DNA of 64,000 nt from positions 62,001-126,000 of the forward strand of contig PABA01000008.1 in assembly GCA_002699025.1 (NCBI GenBank), given 5' to 3'. The position numbers and the translations under genes were made by a program. Source of the stretch: Sandaracinus sp. (GTDB lineage: Bacteria; Myxococcota_A; Polyangia; Polyangiales; Houyiibacteriaceae). Shown here one piece after another: positions 43,375-50,999 of this stretch (position 1 is its first letter; each line of letters opens with the position of its first letter). The notes beneath the pieces were generated by a model. It saw only the letters and a program-made list of their open reading frames with translations. It searched no databases and was not told where the DNA came from.

Positions 43375-44475
43375 GTGGCGTTCGACGACTTCGACGAGCT
43401 CGACCCCTTCATGCAGGACCTCCCGGCCCTCGAGCTCGCCGAGGAGCGCCCGAAGAAGGTCGAGGAGCGGGCGGCGCCGGCGGCGCGGAAGCCGAAGAAG
43501 CCCGAGGACTCCATCCGCGAGGCCGAGGTGCGCGCCCTCTCCAACATGGCCGAGGGGCCCGGGAACCCGCTCTCCGCGGTGCCCTACGCGCTCCTCGTCT
43601 TCTTCCGGCGCCGCGAGCTCCTGCAGAAGGCCGAGGAGCTCGCGGGGCGCCACGCGGCCGCCACCAAGGCCGCGAAGGGCGCCGCGGCGCGGGCGGGCCG
43701 GGTCCTCCTCGGGCATCGGGCCGAGCTGGAGGGCGCCGGGCTCAGCGGTGCGTTGCGGGTGGCCGACGCGGCGCTCGACCGCGCCGGCGACCAGGGGGCG
43801 AAGCTCGCCGCCACTCAGGCGGAGCTGAAGCAGGAGCGCGCCCAGGTCGAGGCGACCATCGGGCGGCTCGAAGCCGATGCCCAGCCGCTCCGGGACCGGG
43901 AGGCGAAGTACGCCCGGGAGCTCGAGGTGCTCGAGCACGAGCTGAAGCGCCGGGAAGCGGCCGCGCAGCGCGCCGAGATCGAGCTCCGAAACGCGCTCGG
44001 CGTCCCCGAGCGGCAGGTGGACTTGCAGGCGGCGCTCGACGCCCGGAGCGCCGAGGCGCGCGAGCAGCAGGAGCGCGTCAACGGCAAGGCGGCGGCGCTC
44101 CGCGAGATCCGAAAGGGGCTGACCGACACCATGGAGCGCCTCGAGCGGGCCCGGCGGACGAAGCGGGAGCTCGACGCGGCCCCCGAGCCGGAGGTCCAGC
44201 AGGCCGCCCAGGCGAGCGAGGGGGCGGGCGCGGAAGCCGAGGCGGCGCTCGCGAAGCTCGCCGAGGTCGCCCGGGCCGCCGATGTCTCCCCCGACGCGCC
44301 GGAGCTCGCCCGCATGGACAAGGCCTGCCGGCACCGGGACGACCTCCGCCGCGAGCTGGTGCTCCACCAGCGCGCCGCCGACCGCTACGACGCCAAGGCG
44401 TTCAAGACCGGCGCCGCCGTGATCGGCCTCGTCACGCTGGTCCTGCTGGTCATCGTCGTGCTGATGATCGTCTGA
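43375..44475 (+). CDS. Coiled-coil protein with C-terminal membrane anchor
   Basis: 366 aa from GTG 43375 (an in-frame GTG lies at 43297). After an acidic start (VAFDDFDELDPFMQDLPAL) comes a long heptad-like Ala/Glu/Arg region, roughly 90-330, including KQERAQVEATIGRLEADAQ and REQQERVNGKAAALREIRK. The protein ends in one hydrophobic helix (VIGLVTLVLLVIVVLMIV) at the very C-terminus, a tail-anchor arrangement. I recognise no named family. It is divergent from scpA and shares its control region. Inference: an inner-membrane-attached cytoplasmic coiled coil. Confidence 0.75.
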   Translation: MAFDDFDELDPFMQDLPALELAEERPKKVEERAAPAARKPKKPEDSIREAEVRALSNMAEGPGNPLSAVPYALLVFFRRRELLQKAEELAGRHAAATKAAKGAAARAGRVLLGHRAELEGAGLSGALRVADAALDRAGDQGAKLAATQAELKQERAQVEATIGRLEADAQPLRDREAKYARELEVLEHELKRREAAAQRAEIELRNALGVPERQVDLQAALDARSAEAREQQERVNGKAAALREIRKGLTDTMERLERARRTKRELDAAPEPEVQQAAQASEGAGAEAEAALAKLAEVARAADVSPDAPELARMDKACRHRDDLRRELVLHQRAADRYDAKAFKTGAAVIGLVTLVLLVIVVLMIV

Positions 44476-44523
44476 GCGCCGGACCTTCGGCTCGGCGCGG
44501 AAGCGGGACTCGGGGAATCCCGC
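44476..44523 (+). terminator. Two hairpins after the coiled-coil gene
   Basis: GCGCCG (44476-44481) pairs with CGGCGC (44493-44498), and GCGGGA (44503-44508) with TCCCGC (44518-44523), directly after the stop codon. No T-run follows. The remaining ~160 bp before the next gene show nothing else. Confidence 0.4.
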
Positions 44524-44684
44524 GGAGCGGGCGGTCGAGGTCTTCCCGGACGTGCCCGACCCCGGGATGCTGGCTCCCGGGCGCGCCAGGCCCCCACTCC
44601 TGCCCAGCTCGGCCCGGCCCGCCCCGCTCCCGCTGATCGGTTCGGCGCATACCGCCGGGGCCGGCTCCGCGCTAGCGTGGCTCC

Positions 44685-46559
44685 ATGAACGCTCGGATGG
44701 GGATCGCTTGGAGCGGCGCGCTGGCGGCGCTGATCGTGCTCGGAGGCTGCGGCGAGAAGGACTTCTGCGAGAGCGTCGGGCTCGTCGAGTCGGCGGACGG
44801 CACGACCTGCGAGTGCCCGGACGGCGTGCCGCTCTCGGAGGACGGAGTGAGCTGCCTGCTCCCCGATGGCGGCACCATCCTGATCCCCGAGGACCGGCGC
44901 GGCGACGCCGCCACGCCCGAGGTCGACGCGGGACCCGGCGGTGAGTGCGAGGACGGCGAAACCCGTCCCTGCGAGGGCGGCACCGACGAGGGCGAGTGCG
45001 ACCGCGGCACCCAGACCTGCTCCAGCGGCCGCTGGGGCGCCTGCGAGGGCCGCGTCGAGCCGACGGCCGAGGTCTGCAACGGCCGGGACGACGACTGCGA
45101 CGGCGACATCGACGGCCCCGCCGCCTCCGCCGCGTGCGCGGAGGACCCGACCGTCGAAGCGGCGACCTGCGACTCCGGCGTCTGCACGCTGGGGTCCTGC
45201 GTCGCGGGCCGCGACGACTGCAACGATAGTCTGGAAGACGGCTGCGAGACGGACCTCACCTCGGACGCGTCGAGCTGCGGCTCATGTGGAAACGCCTGCC
45301 TCGTCGGCAATGTGTGCGAAGAATCCGGGTGTCTCCCCACGAGCGCCATCGAGTGGATTCTGCCCTTCGAAGGGGCACCGCCCGAAACTGCCTTTCACAC
45401 GGCATCCAACGGTCGCGTCTTCGTCTCGGGGGCTGCCGAGGGGAGCTTCACCATCGGAGGCGAGACGGAGCCGGTCCGCGGCTCGTCGGACGCCTTCCTG
45501 CTCGCCGCGAGCGAGGCCGGGGAGGTCGCTTGGCTCCTCCGTTTCGGCGCGGCCGGAGACGAATACGGATTCAACCGGGTCGCCGCGACCAGCACGCGGG
45601 TGTTCGTCGGCGGCCAGTTCAGTCCGGCCGGGCGGGCCAGCTTCGGTGGGCCCGAGCTCGTCTCCAACAGGACCGGTGGAGAGGACATGGTCCTCGCCGC
45701 GTACGACGCGGAGACTGGGGCACACGTTTGGAGTCGTCGGTACAACTCGAACTACTTTCGGGCGGAGCACGTCGCGATCGCGGGAGACACGCTCTGCGTG
45801 GTGGGACGGCGGGAGGGAGGTGTGTTCGTGGGCGGGTTCTCGACGGACGACGGCGAACGGCGTTGGGTGCGTTCCCTGGGGTCGGACCTGGCGGTCACGT
45901 CCGTCATCGGCCGAAACGTGGGCACCGCGCTTTGCACGGTCTCCGGTGCGTTCCGCGGCAGCGTCGACTTCGGCGACGGACCGGTCGACGCTGAATCTGG
46001 AACGGCTTTCGAGGCGACCTACGACGCGAGCGGCCTCCGGTCGCTCCTCACGGCGACCTCCCCCGGACGCTCCAATGTGCTGCACTCGGGAGGCCCCGGA
46101 ACGCCGGCATCCATCCTGGCGAGCGACCTGCGAATCTCGTGGGAAGACGGTGATTACGACTTCGCCGGACGTGACGACGGCCTCGTCGTATGGCGGCAGG
46201 GTATCCTCGAGCCCTCGTGGGGTTTCGCGATTCCGTTCGCGGGTAGCATCCAAGCGGCCACCATCGGCACCACGGCGGATCGAACCAGTATCGCCATCTT
46301 CGGCACAGGCTCCTTCGACATAGGAGGCGGTTCTCTCGCCGTGGATGGCCTTCGAACGCTCCTAGTCGACTTCGAGCGTGGCGAACTCGCGTCCGTGGTC
46401 GTCTGGGGTGGAGATGCGGCGGTCACCAGATCGCGCATCACGGTCGATGCTGATGGAAGTCAGTATCATCTCGTCGCGAACTTCGGCACGGCTCAGCTGG
46501 GCCGTCAATCGATCAGCTCGGCGGGCTCGGAGTTGCTCCTCGTCAGGCGACTTCTCTGA
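44685..46559 (+). CDS. Lipoprotein with Cys-rich head, MopE-like motif and propeller-like tail
   Basis: 624 aa. Lipobox LGGC (Cys22), then DFCESVGLVES...CECPDGV...CLLPDGGTI, a module shared with the lipoprotein at 11181-12731. Next come ETRPCEGGTDEGECDRGTQ and the metal-site motif VCNGRDDDCDGDIDG near 128, then DDCNDSLEDGCETD and CGSCGNAC. The last ~400 residues are beta-rich (VFVSGAAEGSFTIGG, VFVGGQFSPAG). Codon choice from about 45290 on is visibly less GC-biased than in neighbours, suggesting a younger or transferred segment. TAGCGT at 44673-44678 lies 6 nt before the ATG. Confidence 0.82.
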   Translation: MNARMGIAWSGALAALIVLGGCGEKDFCESVGLVESADGTTCECPDGVPLSEDGVSCLLPDGGTILIPEDRRGDAATPEVDAGPGGECEDGETRPCEGGTDEGECDRGTQTCSSGRWGACEGRVEPTAEVCNGRDDDCDGDIDGPAASAACAEDPTVEAATCDSGVCTLGSCVAGRDDCNDSLEDGCETDLTSDASSCGSCGNACLVGNVCEESGCLPTSAIEWILPFEGAPPETAFHTASNGRVFVSGAAEGSFTIGGETEPVRGSSDAFLLAASEAGEVAWLLRFGAAGDEYGFNRVAATSTRVFVGGQFSPAGRASFGGPELVSNRTGGEDMVLAAYDAETGAHVWSRRYNSNYFRAEHVAIAGDTLCVVGRREGGVFVGGFSTDDGERRWVRSLGSDLAVTSVIGRNVGTALCTVSGAFRGSVDFGDGPVDAESGTAFEATYDASGLRSLLTATSPGRSNVLHSGGPGTPASILASDLRISWEDGDYDFAGRDDGLVVWRQGILEPSWGFAIPFAGSIQAATIGTTADRTSIAIFGTGSFDIGGGSLAVDGLRTLLVDFERGELASVVVWGGDAAVTRSRITVDADGSQYHLVANFGTAQLGRQSISSAGSELLLVRRLL

Positions 46560-46574
46560 GTCACCCTCGCAAGC

Positions 46575-46606
46575 AAGAAGGCCACCCGATCTCGGGTGGC
46601 CTTCTT
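46575..46606. terminator. Bidirectional intrinsic terminator
   Basis: AAGAAGGCCACCCGA (46575-46589) pairs perfectly with TCGGGTGGCCTTCTT (46592-46606). The 15-bp arms give an A-run at one end and a T-run at the other, between the convergent genes ending at 46559 and 46628. This is the best intrinsic terminator in the window and should work on both strands. Confidence 0.9.
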
Positions 46607-46627
46607 GGCGCTTCACGCGGGTTTCAA

Positions 46628-47713
46628 CTAGAACGGAAGGCCACCGCCGCCGCAGCCGAAGAAAACCACCTCGGGGCCACCGCAGCATACGGTGGCTGCT
46701 TCCATCATGGTCCCGGGGAAAAGGCCACCGCCTCCGATCTGGCAGGTGTCCTCCCCGGTGCAAGCTTCGCCACACGTGCAGCTGGTATCGCTATTCGCCA
46801 CGCAGGTGCCGTCGCAGCAGGTCTCGCCGAGTGAGCCGCCCGCACCAGGAAGCGGAATCGGGCTCGGGCTCATGCCGCCTCCGACAGCCTCGCAGACGAC
46901 TCCCGCGCTTCCGCAGGAGCAGCGTCCGTCGATGCAGCTCGGTGCGTTGTCGCCGCAGAGCATCCCGCACCCGCCGCAGTTGGCGGAGTCGCCGGTCACG
47001 TCGGTGCAGGTGCCCGCGCAGCAGGCCTGGCCGTCGGTGCAGGCCGCGCCCGTGCCGCAGCCGCAGACGCCGCTGTTGCAGCTCTCGCCCTCGTTGCAGC
47101 GGTTGCCGATCTCGCCGCAGTTGTTCGGGTCGAAGTTCAGGTCGGCGCAGAGGAAGGTGCCGCCGTCGCCCATGACACAGGCCTGGCCGGCCGGGCACTG
47201 GAGGTTGTTGCCGCAGAGGCACTGGGGCGGGCCGCTGCTGCCGGGCTGCTGGCCGCAACGACTCGCACGGTCGGCGTCGCAGGCGAGGCCGCAGCCGTTG
47301 CAGTTGAGGAAGCTGCTGTCGGTGCGCGCATCGAGGACGCCCGCGGGGGCGCTCCGGTTCACGCACTCGGTGCCGCAGCAGCGCTGCGAGCTCGAGCAGC
47401 TCGGCGTGCACATGCTCGTGATCGGGCCGCTGTCGGTGGCGGGACCCGAGTCGACGATGGTGCCGGTGCAGGATCCGTTGGTGCAGCTCTGGCCGGCGCC
47501 GCAGGCCATGCCGCAGCCGCCGCAGTTGCCGGGATCGGTGAGCGTGTTGACGCAGCGACTCCCGCAGCAGGACTGGCCGGTCGTGCAGGCGGGGGTGCAG
47601 GAGCCCCCCACGCCGGAGTCGACACCGGTGCCGGGGCGGTCGTCGTCACCGCAGGCCGCGGCGAGGAGCGCCGTCAGCGCGAACATCAGGAGCCGAGGGC
47701 GAAAGAAAGTCAT
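46628..47713 (-). CDS. Cys-rich repeat lipoprotein
   Basis: 361 aa. Lipobox LAAAC (Cys21), then at least five Cys-rich units of the form CxxGQSCCGxRCVNxxxDPxNCGGCGxxC (for example CTDGQACCAGTCTDVTGD and NCGGCGMLCGDNAPSC). They resemble Stig1-like and myxobacterial surface repeats. Many disulphides are expected after export. A Gly-rich end (VVFFGCGGGGLPF) closes the protein. ATG 47713 is supported by GGAGG 9 nt upstream, one of the few clear Shine-Dalgarno sites here. Function unknown. Confidence 0.83.
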   Translation of the reverse strand: MTFFRPRLLMFALTALLAAACGDDDRPGTGVDSGVGGSCTPACTTGQSCCGSRCVNTLTDPGNCGGCGMACGAGQSCTNGSCTGTIVDSGPATDSGPITSMCTPSCSSSQRCCGTECVNRSAPAGVLDARTDSSFLNCNGCGLACDADRASRCGQQPGSSGPPQCLCGNNLQCPAGQACVMGDGGTFLCADLNFDPNNCGEIGNRCNEGESCNSGVCGCGTGAACTDGQACCAGTCTDVTGDSANCGGCGMLCGDNAPSCIDGRCSCGSAGVVCEAVGGGMSPSPIPLPGAGGSLGETCCDGTCVANSDTSCTCGEACTGEDTCQIGGGGLFPGTMMEAATVCCGGPEVVFFGCGGGGLPF

Positions 47714-47835
47714 GAAACGGAACCTCCGAGCGAACCGTCCGAGCCCCACACCACCCACCTCGCGCCCACCCACCGAGCGTCGAACGGGTCGCAGCGACGG
47801 AGCACTGCGCAGAGGTCGTACGGAATTTGGCCCAC

Positions 47836-47865
47836 AACCTAGCGGTCCGCGTCGAGCGGTGTCAA
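47836..47865 (-). promoter_or_regulatory. Sigma-70-like promoter of the Cys-rich lipoprotein
   Basis: Minus-strand TTGACA (47865-47860), a full -35 consensus, and TAGGTT (47841-47836) are 18 bp apart, giving a leader of about 115 nt to the ATG at 47713. Confidence 0.5.
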
Positions 47866-47875
47866 TGTCGTCACA

Positions 47876-47943
47876 GCCCGGATAGCTCAACGATTCCGGG
47901 CGCGTGCGTTGAGTCACGCAAGAATCGTAAGCGTTCGCGCCCG
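47876..47943. other. Compact element with competing stems and tRNA-like ends
   Basis: Mutually exclusive perfect stems are possible: GCCCGGA/TCCGGGC (47876-47882, 47895-47901), CTCAACG/CGTTGAG (47886-47892, 47907-47913), ACGATTC/GAATCGT (47890-47896, 47922-47928) and CGGGCGCG/CGCGCCCG (47897-47904, 47936-47943). The first 14 bases, GCCCGGATAGCTCA, match a tRNA 5' half and ACGATTCCGGGC resembles a tRNA 3' end. A deleted tRNA remnant is possible. No complete cloverleaf exists. Confidence 0.35.
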
Positions 47944-48130
47944 TGATCCGTGCTCGGTTTCGACACCCCGAGCGCAGCCTCCGCCACGACGCACGACCCC
48001 TCCCCGGCTCGGGAGGGACCGGCCCGGACGCCCCGCATGCGGGCGCGGAGATGGACGCGCGGGCGACACGCACGCGCGGACGACGCGCACCCGGACGGAA
48101 CACGGCGCGCCGAGAGTGGAGGCGCGGGGC

Positions 48131-48604
48131 TCAGCCCTCGCGGTGCTCGCGGATGGCCTCGAGCACCTTCTCGACGTGGCCCTTCACGCGCACCTTCGGG
48201 AAGTGCGCGACGACCTTCCCGTTCGGCCCGATCACCGCCGTCGAGCGGATGATCCCCATGAAGGTCTTCCCGTACATCTTCTTCTCGCCCCAGGCGCCGT
48301 ACTTCTCGAGCACCTTGCCCTCGGGGTCCGAGAGGAGCGGGAAGTTCAGGTCGTGCTTGTCGCGGAACTTGCAGTGCGACTCGATGGAGTCCTTGCTGAT
48401 CCCCAGCACCACGGCGTCGAGCTTCTTCAGCTCCTTCGCCGCGTCCCGGAAGCCCTGCGCCTCCGTCGTGCAACCGGGCGTGTTGTCCTTCGGATAGAAG
48501 TACACGACCACGTACTTCCCCTTCAGATCCTTCAGGGCGACCTTCTCGCCGCTGTCCGCGGGGAGCGTGAACATCGGGGCGCGCTTGCCGACTTCGATGG
48601 GCAT
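48131..48604 (-). CDS. bcp: Peroxiredoxin, Bcp/PrxQ type
   Basis: 157 aa. The peroxidatic motif is DNTPGCTTEAQGFRD with Cys45. The resolving Cys50 found in E. coli Bcp is Gln here, while Cys78 in SHCKFRDKHDLNFPLLSD sits where alpha-3 resolving cysteines occur in some PrxQ proteins. It reduces peroxides with thioredoxin. ATG 48604 lies 4 bp after the folD stop, so folD and bcp form an operon. Confidence 0.95.
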   Translation of the reverse strand: MPIEVGKRAPMFTLPADSGEKVALKDLKGKYVVVYFYPKDNTPGCTTEAQGFRDAAKELKKLDAVVLGISKDSIESHCKFRDKHDLNFPLLSDPEGKVLEKYGAWGEKKMYGKTFMGIIRSTAVIGPNGKVVAHFPKVRVKGHVEKVLEAIREHREG

Positions 48605-48608
48605 GGGC

Positions 48609-49472
48609 TCAGTCCTTTCCGGCTTCGCGGCGCTCGGCCGCGGTCACGGTGTTCGCGAGGAGCATGGCGATGGTCATGGGGCCGACGCCACCAGGCACGG
48701 GCGTGATCCAGCTCGCGCGCTCCTTCGCCGCGGCGAATTCCACGTCGCCGATGAGCTTGCCCTCCTCGTTCCGGTTGATGCCGACGTCGAGGACCACTGC
48801 GCCCTCCTTCACCCACTCGCCCTTCACGAGCTCGGCGCGCCCGACGGCCGCGACCACCACGTCGGCCTCGGCCACGCGCGCCGCGAGCTCCTTCGTGCGC
48901 GAGTGCGCCATGGTCACGGTCGCGTTCTTCGCGAGGAGCATCAGCGCCACCGGCTTGCCGACGAGCAGGCTCCGCCCGACCACGAGCGCGCGCTTGCCCT
49001 CGAGCTCGACGCCCGTCTCCTCGAGCATGCGCATGCACCCGCTCGGCGTGCAGGGCCTCAGCCCCGGTCGCCCGTCCATGAGCAGGCCGGCGCTCATGGG
49101 CGTCAGCCCGTCGACGTCCTTGGAGGGGTCGATGAGGTCGAGCACCGGCTGGGCCTCGAGCTGCTCGGGGAGCGGGAGCTGGACCAGGATGCCGTCGATC
49201 GCCGGGTCCGCGTTCAGCTTCGCGACCAGCGCCTCGAGGTCGGCCTGCGTCGTGTCCGCCGGGAGCCGGTGCACGTGCCCGTCGAGCCCCGCCTTGCCCG
49301 CGGCGCGCTCCTTGTTGCGCACGTAGACCTGGCTCGCCGGGTCCTCGCCCACGAGCACCACGTGCAGCCCGGGCTTGCGTCCGTGCGCCTCGAAGAACGC
49401 CTCGGCCCGTTGTTTCACCTCGGCGCGCACCTTCTTGGCGATCGCCTTCCCATCGAGGAGCTGCCCTGCCAT
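48609..49472 (-). CDS. folD: Methylenetetrahydrofolate dehydrogenase / methenyltetrahydrofolate cyclohydrolase
   Basis: 287 aa, the normal FolD length. Signatures: [15 protein letters not shown] (catalytic Lys), [37 protein letters not shown] (NADP site) and [19 protein letters not shown]. It interconverts one-carbon folate forms. ATG 49472 is preceded 7 nt upstream by TAGGCA (49485-49480). It is divergent from the gene at 49620 and followed by bcp. Confidence 0.97.
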   Translation of the reverse strand: MAGQLLDGKAIAKKVRAEVKQRAEAFFEAHGRKPGLHVVLVGEDPASQVYVRNKERAAGKAGLDGHVHRLPADTTQADLEALVAKLNADPAIDGILVQLPLPEQLEAQPVLDLIDPSKDVDGLTPMSAGLLMDGRPGLRPCTPSGCMRMLEETGVELEGKRALVVGRSLLVGKPVALMLLAKNATVTMAHSRTKELAARVAEADVVVAAVGRAELVKGEWVKEGAVVLDVGINRNEEGKLIGDVEFAAAKERASWITPVPGGVGPMTIAMLLANTVTAAERREAGKD

Positions 49473-49619
49473 GGCCGCGTGCCTAGCAGAGCGACGCCGC
49501 CGATGGAAGGCCGGGGAGCGCCCCAGCCGGGAGAGATCCCGGCGCGCCGGGTCGGGCCGAGCCGGGCGCGCGCCGGAAGCTCTGTTCGCCCCGCCCGCCG
49601 ATGTACTAGGGTCGGCGCC

Positions 49620-50663
49620 GTGCCGACACCGAAGGAGGCTTGGTTGCTCCACCCCGACAAGGGCTGGAAGCACCTGAAGATCGACGGGAAGATCGTCCGC
49701 GGCGAGACGCAGGACGGGCAGGAGCTGACCAAGCCCTATGTCTCGCCCCTCGCGGCGAAGCAGGCGATGGAGTCGCTGCTGAACAGCGCGCTCAACGAGG
49801 GCTACGCGCTCTCGACGCCGGAGGACGTGGAGGCGTGGAAGGAGCGCGCCGAGGCCGTCGTCGACCTCGACCAGGAGCAGCGCGAGCGGGACTGGCACTA
49901 CGTGGGGCTGAAGCTCGCGCAGGGCTTCGAGGTGGTCGACGTCGGCCACTCGGACGTGGCGAACGAGGCGCCCTCCCCCGCGAACCTGCTCGCGGATCCG
50001 CGCTGCGACCACATGCGCGAGCTGCACGTGCGGATCTGGCTCGTGAAGAGCTACGAGCGCTCGGACTACCGGGGTTGGTTCCAGGCGATGGAGACGCGGG
50101 TGCTGCCGGCGCTCGAGTGGCTGGACTTCGACGCCGGGGATCCGAAGCAGGCGCGCGAGGCCCGGGCCGGGCGGCTGGCGAGCGCGCTCCGGCACCCGCT
50201 CCTGCGGAAGCTCACGCTCATGGGCACGCCGAAGGACGCGGATCTCGGCGGCGTCGAGGCCCCCTCGCTCGAAGAGATGAAGATCTGGTCGGCGGCGGAC
50301 GAGCTGCGCCTCGACCAGGCGCTGAAGGTGCGGGCGCCGAAGCTGAAGCGCCTCTTCCTCGACGCGGGCTGGCACGGGGACTTCATCGAGCACGACCAGG
50401 TGCTGCCCTTCTTCCAGCGGGACGACCTGATCTCGCTCGAGCACCTCGAGCTCCGCGGCGTGCGCCTGGACGAGGATCTCTTCGCGCGGCTCGCGCACTC
50501 GCCGGTGCTCCGACGCCTGAAGAGCCTGACGCTGGCGGGCGACGTGCCGGACGAGTGCGGGCTCGAGCTGGCGCGCCACGCCGACGCCTACCGGCACATC
50601 AAGCTGAGCATCCCCGAGGACGCCATCCCGGACGGCCTCCGGGGCGCCGACTTCCTGCTGTAG
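49620..50663 (+). CDS. WGR-like plus leucine-rich-repeat-like protein
   Basis: 347 aa from a GTG. Residues 1-75 resemble a WGR domain ([46 protein letters not shown]). From about 155 on there are irregular leucine-rich strands ([57 protein letters not shown]). No signal peptide, so cytoplasmic. WGR-LRR pairings are known in bacteria without firm function. TAGGGT at 49607-49612 ends 7 nt before the GTG, as before cobA-hemD, supporting this start. Confidence 0.75.
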   Translation: MPTPKEAWLLHPDKGWKHLKIDGKIVRGETQDGQELTKPYVSPLAAKQAMESLLNSALNEGYALSTPEDVEAWKERAEAVVDLDQEQRERDWHYVGLKLAQGFEVVDVGHSDVANEAPSPANLLADPRCDHMRELHVRIWLVKSYERSDYRGWFQAMETRVLPALEWLDFDAGDPKQAREARAGRLASALRHPLLRKLTLMGTPKDADLGGVEAPSLEEMKIWSAADELRLDQALKVRAPKLKRLFLDAGWHGDFIEHDQVLPFFQRDDLISLEHLELRGVRLDEDLFARLAHSPVLRRLKSLTLAGDVPDECGLELARHADAYRHIKLSIPEDAIPDGLRGADFLL

Positions 50664-50999
50664 CGCTCGCTTCGCTCGCGGCTCTCCGCCGTCCGCTTTC
50701 CGCCGTCCGCTTTCCGCCATCCGCTTTCCGCCATCCGTCCGGGCGGCGAGCTGCCGCGGCGGCGGCCGCGTTCGCGGAGAGCGGTGAGTCGGCTCGCGGC
50801 GCCCCCTGGCTCGACCGCCTCTCTCGACCGTTTCGCTCCGGCTGGCGTCCTTCGCCCCGGCCCACGCAGGGCGCGGTGGGGACGGCGCGTCGTCGCCGTG
50901 TGACTCCGCGAACACGCCGCGCGGCGGAGAGTCGGTCGTGGGCGGGCGCGCCGCCAGCTCCCGCGTGGCCTGGTTGCGCGTGCGTGGTACACCCGGCGC
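50664..50999. other. Intergenic region with 14-bp tandem repeat, no gene supported
   Basis: CCGCTTTCCGCCRT units repeat in tandem between about 50686 and 50738 (roughly 3.5 copies, two with GT and two with AT endings). The rest, to the ileS start, shows only the TACACC hexamer at 50988-50993, 6 nt before the ATG. Confidence 0.6.

Larger units (their letters stand above)
47714..48130. other. Intergenic stretch around the Cys-rich lipoprotein promoter
   Basis: It holds the promoter at 47836-47865 and the multi-stem element at 47876-47943. From about 47945 to 48130 the sequence is GC-rich and repetitive (CGCGCGG, GGACG steps) with no gene I can support; bcp ends at 48131. Confidence 0.5.

Noticed and set aside
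47876-47945. Functional tRNA gene
   Set aside because: Starts like a tRNA but there is no anticodon arm or complete T arm; at most a remnant.
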